Source of the DNA: an uncultured Saprospiraceae bacterium | GTDB lineage: Bacteria; Bacteroidota; Bacteroidia; Chitinophagales; Saprospiraceae | Length of the DNA stretch: 50,839 bases | Direction of reading: 5' to 3' | Assembly (NCBI GenBank): GCA_938022935.1 | Contig: CALIHL010000014.1 | Coordinates: 1-50,839 of the forward strand | Shown here: one piece after another, positions 6,853 to 17,100 of the stretch | How positions within the stretch are numbered: the first letter of the stretch is position 1 | How the letters are laid out: every line of letters begins with the position of its first letter | The notes under the pieces: model-generated | What the model saw: only the letters and a program-made list of their open reading frames with translations | Database searches by the model: none | What the model was told of the DNA's origin: nothing | Position numbers and translations under genes: made by a program

Positions 6853-9774
6853 TTATTCTATCTCCATCGCATCATAGATCACACTCTGAATCTTAGGTCT
6901 ATAGTCACCTTTGCCCAACTTATTGTTATTCATCGACGGATAAGTTCTGTTAGACAAGAAGATGAAGATAATGTCATGATCTGGATCTGCAAAGGCTGCA
7001 GTACCAGTAAAGCCTAGATGACCGAATGTATTGCGACTTGCCTTTTCAGACATATTCTGACTCTTATCTGGGTTAAGTTCTTTCATATCAAAACCAATCC
7101 CCCTTCTCGATGATCGCCAATGCCTCTGAGTATAATAATCAATCGTCTTGGGTTGGATAAATTGCTGACCTCCATAGTATCCATTGTTCAGTAACATCTG
7201 CATCATAATGGAGAGTTCTAGACTATTAGAAAAAAGACCTGCGTGTCCACTAACACCTCCGAGCATGGCAGCACCCATATCATGGACTGTGCCCTGGACA
7301 ACTTCATTACGCCAATATTGATCAAACTCCGTCGGAGGTATCTTAGTTCTATCAAAGACTCGATAAGGATTGAACAGAGTCTTTCTTAGTCCTAAGGGTT
7401 TATAAATGTTCATCTCCGCATATCCATCCACATTATAATTGGAGATATTCTTAATCGTTTTGTTTAGAATATAGAAGGCGAGATCGCTATATCTATAATT
7501 CGTATTATCTCTTAGAGAAGAGGAAAAAATCTTTCGCCATATCGTATCTGGATAATCTGATCGCAAATACATATTTGGCGTGACCATAACATCATAACCT
7601 GGCGATGCCTGCTTTTTATAATACTCCTCCGATGGTTTAGTCGACTTTTCTCCATCCAATGTATTCTTATAAAAAGGGATCCACCCCGCCAGACCTGCAA
7701 CATGAGACATCAAGTCCTCATATATCATAGTTGCTTTGCTGGTTGTATCTTCTTCTGGAATATATTTAGACACTGGATCATGAATGTTAAACAATCCTTG
7801 ATCTTGCAGGTGCATCATACTCACAGTAGATGCCATAATCTTCGTAACTGAAGCTACATCATATATATCATCGATATTGACCTTACTCTTCTTATCATAG
7901 GTATGATGACCAAATGCTTTATGATAGACGATCTTATTGTTTTTAGCAACTAAGACTTGGCAACCAGGCGCTGCTTTCTCTGCAATCATCTCTCCAACTA
8001 TCTCTTCTATTCTTTGCAGTGTATCAGAGTTTAATCCTACAGCTTCTGGAATCGCAAATCCAATTCTATTTAGATTAGGAACATTGATCCCATGACCTGA
8101 TCTATACTTTTCATTTGCACTTACTGGCAACTTTCCAGTTATATCGATTGCACCAAATAAAGCTTGAGCTGCAGCTTCTTGCGCCAGCTCATCCTCTTCG
8201 TACGCCACCATCATAGTTGGAATCAGATCAAAGTGCTTCAGTGCATATGGAGAGCCAAAAAGCGTTACAATCACTTTAGTTCTACCCGCCAACTGATGTA
8301 TGAAGTCTATCTGTTGTTGGTTGAGCCCAAAGTTTTTTTTTGAAAATTTACTCATGTCATGAACAGAGATCATGACTAAATCATGATATTCTAATTGTTC
8401 TAATCTCTCTCTGTACACTGAAGACCCTGCATCTTTAGGTATATTATAATCATCAATGTCAACATATGAGTGCATCCTCTTTTGGAATGGCGTTATCTCT
8501 TTAGAACCCAAACTTATACTGCCAAACTTTATACCTGACAAATCTTTTATAGGTAGTGCGCCTTGAGTATTGCTCACAAGGGTCATCGCCTTTTCATATA
8601 TTTTGGATTTTAAAACTTGAGCGTCTGGATGATTGAGTTCATGCATTAAGTTGTCAGTGACTGCGTAAGCCTTGCCTCTATTTAATCCAAGATCGTATTT
8701 AGCTCTTAAGATACGAGTAACACTTGCTTCTAATCTCTCCAAAGAGATAACGCCTGCTTCGACAGCTTTTTTAATTTGCGCAAATCCTTTAGTAATATCT
8801 TCTGGAAGTAGAATAATATCATTACCAGCTAAGAAAGCAGCAACATCTGCTTCGCCAGGAGGATAGTGTTTTGTTATAGCCTTCATCTCCATTCCATCTG
8901 TATAGACGAGTCCTTCAAAGCCCAGCTCTTCTCGTAGCAATTGTGTTGTTACTTTCTCCGATACAGTTGTGGGTTTATTAGGCCTATCATCTAATGCTGG
9001 TACTTGCAAGTGAGCCACCATGATCGACGATATGCCTTGCTTAATCATCATGTGAAATGGAAACAACTCGATGCTATCTAAACGCTTTCTATCATGCGGT
9101 ATAACTGGAAGATCATAATGCGAATCTGTACCAGTATCGCCATGACCAGGAAAATGCTTTGCACATGCCAAGACCTTAGCATCCTGAAGACCTTTCATGT
9201 ATGCGTATGATTTGGCAGCTACGTTATATCGGTCTTCGCCAAATGATCTAACATTTATAACTGGGTTATCTGGATTGTTGTTGACGTCCACGTCAGGAGC
9301 GAAGTTAACAGTGACTCCTGATCTTCTGCATTGTCGCCCTATCTCTTTGCCCATCAAGTATATCAACTGATGATCATTGATAGCACCGATGGTCATCTGC
9401 TTAGGAAAGCTCATCACTTCTTTTGGAAATCTCATCCCCAAACCCCACTCTGCATCCATACTTATCATCAAAGGAATATCAGAAAGATTCTGATATTCAT
9501 TAACCAGTTGGGCTTGCTTCATAGGGGTTCCTTGAAAAAAACACGCCCCTCCAACTTTGTATTTTTTAATTAGATCTTTTACACTTCTTATGTGTGCAGG
9601 ATCTTCTTTAGAAAAAGCTCTAATGACGAATATCTGTCCGATCTTCTCATCTAAGGTCATCTTAGATAAAGTAGATTGTACCCAAGCGTCTTTTTCACTT
9701 TGTTGAGCTAATAGGGATATGCTCAACGTTGTTATTAAACAAGAAATCAATATACACTTCATTCTAGTTTTCAT
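6853..9774 (-). CDS. Secreted GH3 (NagZ-like) glycosidase fused to a class C beta-lactamase-type serine hydrolase
   Basis: 973 residues. A signal peptide (about 1-23) is followed by a glycoside hydrolase family 3 domain (about 30-370) carrying the NagZ signature KHFPGHGDTGTDSHYDLP (about residue 205) and a TDGMEM segment bearing the likely nucleophile Asp (about 291). A GH3 C-terminal-like linker domain follows (about 385-575). The C-terminal third is a beta-lactamase/penicillin-binding-like domain with the SxxK motif SVTK (about 641), YSD as the Tyr-x-Asn/Asp element, and HLGFTGT as the KTG-like box. The GH3 part probably removes beta-N-acetylglucosamine from muropeptides, while the serine hydrolase part acts on D-amino-acid peptides or esters (inference). 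Its start overlaps the upstream gene by 11 nt. Such fusions are known in Bacteroidota. Confidence 0.92.
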   Translation of the reverse strand: MKTRMKCILISCLITTLSISLLAQQSEKDAWVQSTLSKMTLDEKIGQIFVIRAFSKEDPAHIRSVKDLIKKYKVGGACFFQGTPMKQAQLVNEYQNLSDIPLMISMDAEWGLGMRFPKEVMSFPKQMTIGAINDHQLIYLMGKEIGRQCRRSGVTVNFAPDVDVNNNPDNPVINVRSFGEDRYNVAAKSYAYMKGLQDAKVLACAKHFPGHGDTGTDSHYDLPVIPHDRKRLDSIELFPFHMMIKQGISSIMVAHLQVPALDDRPNKPTTVSEKVTTQLLREELGFEGLVYTDGMEMKAITKHYPPGEADVAAFLAGNDIILLPEDITKGFAQIKKAVEAGVISLERLEASVTRILRAKYDLGLNRGKAYAVTDNLMHELNHPDAQVLKSKIYEKAMTLVSNTQGALPIKDLSGIKFGSISLGSKEITPFQKRMHSYVDIDDYNIPKDAGSSVYRERLEQLEYHDLVMISVHDMSKFSKKNFGLNQQQIDFIHQLAGRTKVIVTLFGSPYALKHFDLIPTMMVAYEEDELAQEAAAQALFGAIDITGKLPVSANEKYRSGHGINVPNLNRIGFAIPEAVGLNSDTLQRIEEIVGEMIAEKAAPGCQVLVAKNNKIVYHKAFGHHTYDKKSKVNIDDIYDVASVTKIMASTVSMMHLQDQGLFNIHDPVSKYIPEEDTTSKATMIYEDLMSHVAGLAGWIPFYKNTLDGEKSTKPSEEYYKKQASPGYDVMVTPNMYLRSDYPDTIWRKIFSSSLRDNTNYRYSDLAFYILNKTIKNISNYNVDGYAEMNIYKPLGLRKTLFNPYRVFDRTKIPPTEFDQYWRNEVVQGTVHDMGAAMLGGVSGHAGLFSNSLELSIMMQMLLNNGYYGGQQFIQPKTIDYYTQRHWRSSRRGIGFDMKELNPDKSQNMSEKASRNTFGHLGFTGTAAFADPDHDIIFIFLSNRTYPSMNNNKLGKGDYRPKIQSVIYDAMEIE

Positions 9775-11716
9775 TTTGAAATTTGTCTAAGGCAGTTGGG
9801 TCAATTTGTATCGCCTTATTAAAATTAATTATAGCTTCTTCTTCTAATCCGTAATTCTGTTGCGCAAGACCTAAGTTAACATATGTCATCGCAACGTCCG
9901 GCTTTATACTTATCGCTTTCTCAAAGTATTCTATCGCTTGCTGATGATTACCTGAAGTGCCATAAGCAGTGCCCATCATAGACAGAGCGTCAGCATCATT
10001 AGGTGCATAAACAAGTACCTTTTGTAAGTACTCTACCGCTTTTTTAATATTGCCGCCCACGCCATATTCCTTAGCTCCTTGTTTTAAGACACCTTGTAGG
10101 TTATCCATCGCAAGATGATAGGATGGGGATATCTGAAGAGCCGTCTCGTACGAAATGACAGCACTGTCATAGTCTTTGACATAAGTATATCCGACGCCAG
10201 ATAAGAAGTGAGCTTCTTTATAATTAGGGTGGATGCGAGTTGCCTCTGTAAGATGGACCAAAGCCTCTCTTGCCATTGTTTCTTTTTCTATAGGTTCAGG
10301 GGTCTCCGCACATGCAGATAAGAGAGCACCACCTGCGGCGTTTCTGACTTTAGCACTGTATTTAGATACTTTTACATCAGTTGTGAATAGTGTTAGGTCA
10401 TTCTTCCATGCACTATTACGTGCCATCGTCTTTCCCGCAAACAACAACAAGCATACTGACAGTACGACCAGCATTGGTTTACGATAAGTTCGGATCAGTG
10501 TAAGCTTCGTAATACCATAGGCCATAGCCATAGCTAACGCTAACGATGGTGTAAATAAAAATCGCTCTGATAAATGCGTCCCAATTGGAAAAACAATATT
10601 AGACATGAGTGCGATGGTCGCAAAGAAGAAAAAGATCGTAAATGAAATGAATGACCTTTTTCTCAGACCTGCGATGGCAATCAACGCAAGTGCTCCATTC
10701 ATTATGACAGACATCCAGACAGCTATATCTTTAAAGTCAACCACGCCAAAATGTCGTGGGTAATAATCATGGGTCAGCGGATGAGGAAAAAACAACAATT
10801 GGATGTACTTCCCAAGACCATAGATAATAGAAGCCCATCTCTCTGCAAAAGAGAATGGGATGTAACGATTATCCTCTAATTTGATGAATGGATTATTCAT
10901 CATCTCTGTTGGAGGATCTCCAAGATCAGAACCAACAATACTTGTTCTTAGCATCCAATAACCTATAAACGTTAGGAGCAAAACTGAAGTTACTACTAGA
11001 GTACTCTTTAACTTAGATTTATCCTTTGAGAAAAAATATAGGACAACAGGTATTATAGCAATGAAAGCAACAGCGTTCTCTTTAGATAGTAAGCCTAACA
11101 CAAATAGAAGAGCAGTCAAGAATAAGTACCCAGATTTAGCTGACTTGGCATACAAGGAAGCACAACCTAGCGATAAGAGTGAGAAGAGCAAACTCAGTGT
11201 CTCATCAAGGCCTTTGACATTAGCAACTGCCTCTGTATGTATCGGATGGACAGCGTAGATCAATGCAGCAATGAATGCAAAATAGGTCTGTTGCTTTGTT
11301 GTCCAAGACGACGAGATGGTTGACAAAACCTTAAAGATCACTACACACAGCAAACCATATAAGGAGATACTCAGCAAGTGATAAGCAAACGGTTGTACAC
11401 CTACCAATTCATGAATGAGGGCAAATAAGCTAATCGAGAGTGGACGGTATCTTCCTCCCGAAACCAAAGCGGACTTATCGTCGCCAAAGAAACCTCTAAA
11501 AGATTCAGTAGAAAATATCTTACTGATACCTTGAACTCCTTCCTTTACATATTGATTCTCATAAATGACGATAGCATCGTCTTGAGTGAAGTCATGACCC
11601 AGTGTATTAGCATAAATCAAGAATGAGATCATAAAGATGATACCCATCTTTACCTTCTGAGTAGCCAAGACCTTTGGAAAGGCGTATATGTTATCTTTGG
11701 AAACTATCAAGACCAC
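9764..11716 (-). CDS. TMTC-like GT-C glycosyltransferase with C-terminal TPR repeats
   Basis: 650 residues. The first about 430 form 10 or more hydrophobic helices, starting with a loop that contains the acidic pair HDFTQDDAIVI, the usual place of the catalytic acidic residues in GT-C enzymes. The following SFRGFF...RYRPLS segment is typical of TMTC/O-mannosyl-type proteins. Residues about 480-645 hold roughly four tetratricopeptide repeats (for example ALVHLTEATRIHPNYKEAHF and AIEYFEKAISIKPDVAMTYV). The family uses lipid-linked sugars to glycosylate exported proteins; donor and acceptor are unknown here. An internal Met at 11647 is a possible alternative start. It is the first gene of the minus-strand operon and overlaps the GH3 fusion by 11 nt. 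Confidence 0.85.
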   Translation of the reverse strand: MVLIVSKDNIYAFPKVLATQKVKMGIIFMISFLIYANTLGHDFTQDDAIVIYENQYVKEGVQGISKIFSTESFRGFFGDDKSALVSGGRYRPLSISLFALIHELVGVQPFAYHLLSISLYGLLCVVIFKVLSTISSSWTTKQQTYFAFIAALIYAVHPIHTEAVANVKGLDETLSLLFSLLSLGCASLYAKSAKSGYLFLTALLFVLGLLSKENAVAFIAIIPVVLYFFSKDKSKLKSTLVVTSVLLLTFIGYWMLRTSIVGSDLGDPPTEMMNNPFIKLEDNRYIPFSFAERWASIIYGLGKYIQLLFFPHPLTHDYYPRHFGVVDFKDIAVWMSVIMNGALALIAIAGLRKRSFISFTIFFFFATIALMSNIVFPIGTHLSERFLFTPSLALAMAMAYGITKLTLIRTYRKPMLVVLSVCLLLFAGKTMARNSAWKNDLTLFTTDVKVSKYSAKVRNAAGGALLSACAETPEPIEKETMAREALVHLTEATRIHPNYKEAHFLSGVGYTYVKDYDSAVISYETALQISPSYHLAMDNLQGVLKQGAKEYGVGGNIKKAVEYLQKVLVYAPNDADALSMMGTAYGTSGNHQQAIEYFEKAISIKPDVAMTYVNLGLAQQNYGLEEEAIINFNKAIQIDPTALDKFQNEN

Positions 11717-11754
11717 AAATAATTAGCTAAAATACAAATTATTAATTATTGTAA

Positions 11755-11762
11755 TATGTTTG
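11755..11762 (+). promoter_or_regulatory. Putative promoter -7 element for the DNA glycosylase gene
   Basis: TATGTTTG matches the Bacteroidota -7 consensus TAnnTTTG, 25 nt upstream of the start codon at 11788. The -33 position is AT-rich but has no TTTG. Confidence 0.4.
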
Positions 11763-11787
11763 TTTTTCTTCAGCGAAGCCCATCGTT

Positions 11788-12408
11788 ATGATTATCAACG
11801 ACAAAGCCTTATCGCACCTTAAGAAACATGATCAAAAGTTTGTCGAGATCATAGTGCAGTATGGACTTCCTACGTCTTGGTCAAGGCCTCAGGGATTTGA
11901 GTCACTTTGCAAGATCATCCTTGAGCAACAAGTCTCACTTGAGTCGGGTAAAGCGGCTTATGACAAGCTCGCAGCTTGTGTTAAAGTATTTGACGCAAGT
12001 CATATCATAAAGCTATCCGTAGAAGACATGCGAGCAGCTTCAATCAGCCGCCAAAAAGCTGGATACATAATAGGATTAGCCAACAACATACTTGATAAAA
12101 CAGTCGATCTTGATGCTTTGCCTTCGTTGACAGTTGAAGAGGCCACGAATGTACTTGTATCCATAAAAGGCATCGGGCCATGGACTGCTGAGGTGTATTT
12201 GCTTTTTGCCCTGCAAGCACCTGATATTTATCCACGAGGAGACATCGCTTTGATCAATACCATAAAAGAGCTTTGGGGCGTAAAGGATGCTGCTGAAGCT
12301 CTTGAAAAATCAAAAGACTGGTCACCGTATAGGTCTGCCGCTTCCTTTCTGTTGTGGCATCATTACCTTTCTAAAAGGGGCAGAGTCAATCCTATCGAAT
12401 CACTATAG
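11788..12408 (+). CDS. AlkA-type DNA-3-methyladenine glycosylase (HhH-GPD)
   Basis: 206 residues. The helix-hairpin-helix motif LVSIKGIGPWTAEVYLL (about 123-139) is followed by the Pro/Gly-Asp segment YPRGDIAL, with Asp152 in the place of the catalytic aspartate of HhH-GPD glycosylases. The Gln-rich EQQVS motif near residue 47 is also typical. It removes alkylated bases such as 3-methyladenine from DNA as the first step of base excision repair. There is no Fe-S cluster Cys motif, so it is AlkA/MagIII-like rather than Nth-like. It stands alone on the plus strand and overlaps the M1 peptidase gene tail to tail by 6 nt. Confidence 0.92.
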   Translation: MIINDKALSHLKKHDQKFVEIIVQYGLPTSWSRPQGFESLCKIILEQQVSLESGKAAYDKLAACVKVFDASHIIKLSVEDMRAASISRQKAGYIIGLANNILDKTVDLDALPSLTVEEATNVLVSIKGIGPWTAEVYLLFALQAPDIYPRGDIALINTIKELWGVKDAAEALEKSKDWSPYRSAASFLLWHHYLSKRGRVNPIESL

Positions 12409-14043
12409 TCCCAACATATCCATGCTGCCAGCGTAATAATTTGGATCAATAACGATACTCTCTGGTTTCTGATCCAACTCTATGTTTTTCCAAAATGCTA
12501 CTGGCTCCAATCGAACTGATACACCCTCAATCTCCACATCTATTGGCATATCGAAACCTTCAACAGCATTGACCCATCTATATCCCAATCTGCCATTGCG
12601 AAAGCCGTATTCTAAAATTGGAAGCTGAGCTGATCTTAGATATTGATCAAAGAAAGATTGGAGCTTCATGTCAAAAAAGTCTGACAAGTAATCCTCAATC
12701 TCTTGGGTGGTAACGGTCTTATGATAGAAAGTGGCATTCAGTCCACGAAGTGCTGCCCTCCACTTTTCATCATCATTAACAATTTGACGAAGGGTGTGCA
12801 GCATGTTGCTCCCTTTATAGTACATATCACCAGAACCTCGAGCGTTGACCCCATAAGTACCAATGATTGGTTTGTCATTGGAGATACTACTTCTGGTTCC
12901 AGTCACATAGGCAGCACCAGCTTCTATGCCGTAGTGATACTCTACATATAGTGACTCGGAGTATGCAGTGAATGACTCATGTATCCACATATCTGCGATG
13001 TCCTTGTATGTGATGTTATTAGCGAACCATTCGTGGCCTGCCTCATGGATGATTATAAAATCAAACTTCAATCCCCAACCACTGGCACTTAAGTCTCGGC
13101 CTAGATATCCATTCTGATAGCCATTACCATAAGTAACTGCACTCTGGTGCTCCATACCTAAGTAAGGCACTTCAACTAGCTTAAATCCATCCTTATAAAA
13201 AGGATATGGACCAAACCAATGTTCAAAAGCATCCATCATCATCGGTACTTGCAAGAACTGCTCTTTGGCTAATGTCAGATTATCTCTAAGCACATAGTAG
13301 TCCAGTCTAAGTGGGCCGGATTCGCCTTTATAGTTTTCTCCAAAATGAACATAGTCTCCTACGCTTAGGTTAACGCCATAATTATTGATTGGATTTTCCA
13401 CGGCCCAATGAAAAGTTCTTTTCCCATTGGGATGTTCATCTGTCTTGATCAGTTGACCATTGGATATGTCCATAAGTCCTGGAGGTGTGGTAACACTGAT
13501 CATCATACTGTCCGGCTCATCGTACATATGATCTTTACAAGGCCACCAGATACTTGCACCGATACCTTGGCACGATGAAGCCACAAAAGGCAACCCGTTT
13601 TCATCATGCTTCCAAGAGATGCCTCCATCCCAAGGTGCACGAATGGCAACATGAGGATAACCAGCATATCTAACAACAAGCTCTTGATGAGATCCAACCT
13701 TCTGATCTGACTTCAGCTTTATAAAGTGAGCACTACCTTCTCGTGTAATATCGAGTGATGATCCATCTTGCTCCGCTGCAGTCATAACAAGTGGCTCTTG
13801 AAGATCTATCTGGATCACATCATGAGTACTCAAGACTGTATAAGAGATAGTATTCTGTCCGACCAAGGATGAATCATCAGGGTTGACTTCTACTTCTAAG
13901 TGGTAATGGTTGAGGTCCCACCACGCTCTTTCTGGAGTCACAGAACCTCTAAGGGTATCCTGTCGCGTGTATTGGCCAGAGCATTGATATGCTAAGAACA
14001 AATTAGAAAGTAGAATCGCAAAAGTCAAAAGTCGCATCTTCAT
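12403..14043 (-). CDS. Secreted M1-family zinc metallopeptidase
   Basis: 546 residues with an N-terminal signal peptide (MKMRLLTFAILLSNLFLAYQ). The zinc site HEAGHEWF, followed by IHESFTAY (HExxH...E, about residues 335-362), and the upstream exopeptidase-loop variant LGMEHQSA (GAMEN-like) identify the M1 aminopeptidase family. An N-terminal beta-sandwich (about 40-235) precedes the catalytic domain. The protein is shorter than many M1 enzymes and lacks the large C-terminal alpha-helical domain, as in several Bacteroidota members. It probably trims peptides in the periplasm or outside the cell. It lies downstream of sprA in the opposite transcript order (the sprA stop is upstream of this start by 77 nt), so read-through from sprA is possible. 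Confidence 0.93.
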   Translation of the reverse strand: MKMRLLTFAILLSNLFLAYQCSGQYTRQDTLRGSVTPERAWWDLNHYHLEVEVNPDDSSLVGQNTISYTVLSTHDVIQIDLQEPLVMTAAEQDGSSLDITREGSAHFIKLKSDQKVGSHQELVVRYAGYPHVAIRAPWDGGISWKHDENGLPFVASSCQGIGASIWWPCKDHMYDEPDSMMISVTTPPGLMDISNGQLIKTDEHPNGKRTFHWAVENPINNYGVNLSVGDYVHFGENYKGESGPLRLDYYVLRDNLTLAKEQFLQVPMMMDAFEHWFGPYPFYKDGFKLVEVPYLGMEHQSAVTYGNGYQNGYLGRDLSASGWGLKFDFIIIHEAGHEWFANNITYKDIADMWIHESFTAYSESLYVEYHYGIEAGAAYVTGTRSSISNDKPIIGTYGVNARGSGDMYYKGSNMLHTLRQIVNDDEKWRAALRGLNATFYHKTVTTQEIEDYLSDFFDMKLQSFFDQYLRSAQLPILEYGFRNGRLGYRWVNAVEGFDMPIDVEIEGVSVRLEPVAFWKNIELDQKPESIVIDPNYYAGSMDMLGL

Positions 14044-14119
14044 GATATATCATCTTTACAGTGGACATAGATATCCACATCCAAATCTAAGTAAAGGTTT
14101 CCAATAAAATACTTGTAAA

Positions 14120-17100
14120 TTAATCGAGGATAAACCTTGCCCTTAAGCCACCATTATAATTGGTAACTGGAAACTGGTTCGATCGATAAGGTCTTGTAGC
14201 AGAATACTCAAAATATAATGAGAGCACAAAGTTCTTATTGATGTCATAGTTAATCAAAGGCGACATTGTAAATGTCCTCGTACCCCGTGTCGCTTCTGCA
14301 GACTTACCATCTCCAAGCTCATGTATAAAAGTTACATCATCTCGATACTGCATATCAAATGTAAACTCTAGTCTGTTGGCCTCATCATTGACACCACCTG
14401 GATTGACATTTCCTCTTCCACCTGTGACTGCATCTTCCAGTCGATCTACAACTGAAGGATCTTCTTCGTTCTCTGGATTATCTGGATCTTGGTTTCTTCT
14501 CCTCCGCGACTTCTTTTTCTTATTGCCTGTTAAGAATCCAATGTTTACATTTTGGAAGATCCATCCAATGCCAACTGTATAACTTGTGCTTCTTGCCTCT
14601 GTTAACTGAGCAAGACTTGTTGCTAATCTTAAGTTTCTTGACTTTGCCCACTCAGCTCTCATACTGAGGTCTGTATGCGTCTTCATATCAAATCCTATGA
14701 TTGGATCAAATCGCTCATCTATAACAATCTCTGGCACTTCAAATCTTGCAAAATAATTGCCTGTAGAAAGCAGAGGATCTATTCTAAATGGATTGCCTTC
14801 ATCATACTGAAGATCAGTCTGAAAGCTATTGACATTTAGCGTATTCTTATAAGAGTGGTTCAAGCTAAAGTTAGAAAACAAGTCTTTAAACCATGGCAAC
14901 TTCGACAGCCCATTGTATCTCAGTGTCCAGTTAGGCTTTGGGATATAACCTCTCTTTCTAACTTGCTCTCTTTGATCAAGACTAACAGTATAAGGATCTT
15001 GATTCGTATATGCCGCTATAAACGCTGGTATCAAAACATCCACATGCTGACGACCATAACCTGATTGATATCCAAGGTCACTTATGTGTGAACCTGATGT
15101 ACTGTTGGGCAATCGCTGAGATATAACTCTTCGATTTTCATCAAATCTTCTAAACAAGCCATCAACATCACTATCAAAAAGTGTATTGAGCGCCATGTAA
15201 GTGATCTCATAACCACCGTAATCTCTCTTCGTCAATCTATTGTAAGCGAAGGTCGTATCCACACCATCTATAGTTGGTGTATAGACAAAGTACTCAGAGT
15301 GATTTTGTGTATAACGTTTACCAAAGTCAACGTCGATCGAAAAACCTTTCCAAGGTTCTATTTCAATATCAGCTTCATAAGTCTGACTATTCTCTTGAAC
15401 CACTTGTTGGTTTTGAAATATACTCTTTGTTATAATCCTATCTTTTCTTTCATCTAAGTAAGAACCCAGTTCTGGCTGAGTACCCAATACAAATCCCACT
15501 CCTGGATCACTGCCTGTCAGACCGAAGAACTTTGGTGTCTGCGTATAGCCTGGTATAGTAGTAGACATGTCCTCAGAGTAGTTAAACTTGATCTCCCTAA
15601 TAGATAACAGTGGTCTTAAGAATATCTTTTCAAGTGTTGAAGCATTTCGTGCTGAGCCTTTCTTTTTTTCATTCTCTCCTTCTTCACTATCCCGAGTACT
15701 TCTTCTTCTCGCAGATCGTCTATTCTTTCCTTCAAGCTGCTTGAAGTATCCTATTTTTTCATAGAGCTTTTCAAAATCAAGGGTTCCTCGCAAGGTTCGT
15801 CTTTGATTGTTCTGTATGATATTTCCTAAGGTCAAGCCATTGTCATCAAATGCAGTTAGAGAAGCTGCATTCCAACTATAGTCACCATTGTACTGTGCTT
15901 GAGCTGTGATCCAATCTAAGCCAGGAAAGTATCGTAGTGGTAAGTTATAACTCACTGAGACCCCTTGGGTGTAGTTTTTCATCCTACCCAATCTGTTAAA
16001 ATTATCCCTCAGATAATTTTTAGCAAACCCGGGATCATTATTGATTCTATCTGTGTATGAGTCATCAACAAAAGAACCATCCTCCCTTTGTTCAAACTCG
16101 TTGCCCATAACATCCTTCCATTCTCTTAGGTCGGCATTTGATGCTACACCTACTTGCTTTAGTTCATCGACAACTGCAGTTGCGCTTGCATCAAAATTTA
16201 GCTTTAGCGACTTGGCAAGATCCCATGATAATGAGTAGTTGCGATTCCAATTAAATCGTTGGTCATCAAAGACATACTCAAAACCTTCTGATGGATCAGG
16301 CAATCTAAACAAACGAGAACTCTTATATCGTTGTATCTGCGTATTGAATAAGAAAGAGTTAGGAATAGGGTTAAAATTGAACTCCTTTATAAAACGCAAA
16401 GGTTTTATATCTATCTTTTTAAATGGCTGAATCGGCTTCGCTTGAGCATTATAGCTATACACCAACTCTCCTCTTTGATCATCTGTTACTTCTTGTTTGA
16501 TGATCTCATCACTATGCTTCGTTCTTGTAAAAGAATAGCTGGCGGTAAGATTGGATATATCCCATGGTTTAGGTTTACCCTCACCAGTTCGTTCTTTTCT
16601 TACGTTGGTAAAGTTGAAAGTCGAAATGGTTGTTATATCCTTTTGTCTTTCTATAATGTTATTCCTTTGATTTTCATCCAGATTAGGATTTTCTAAAAGT
16701 TGATCCTTTGTAAGATCCAATTCTAAAGGATCATACTCTGGTGTACTTGTCGAATTGGCATATTGGTAATAAAATGGCACACGAAAACCCCACTTATCCG
16801 GAAACAACTTTCCTAATTCTAAATTAGTTGCTAAGTCCCACTCTGTTGTTGCTTCTAAACTTCTTTGTTGCAACTGCTCATCTATCTGTCCCCAACCTAT
16901 GGAGTTATAATTGAAACTGGTTGTAAGATTACCAAAGTCGCCCATCTGTAGCTCTGCCCTAGCGAGCGCGGCAACTCCTCCTCTATTATTAAGCCCTTGA
17001 AGTCTTAGCTCATTGACCCATACTTCTGCCGATACAGAAGGCTCTCCGCTCAATCCGGTGTTACGCACTCCAATCACCATAGACTTTACAAGTCCAAGTG

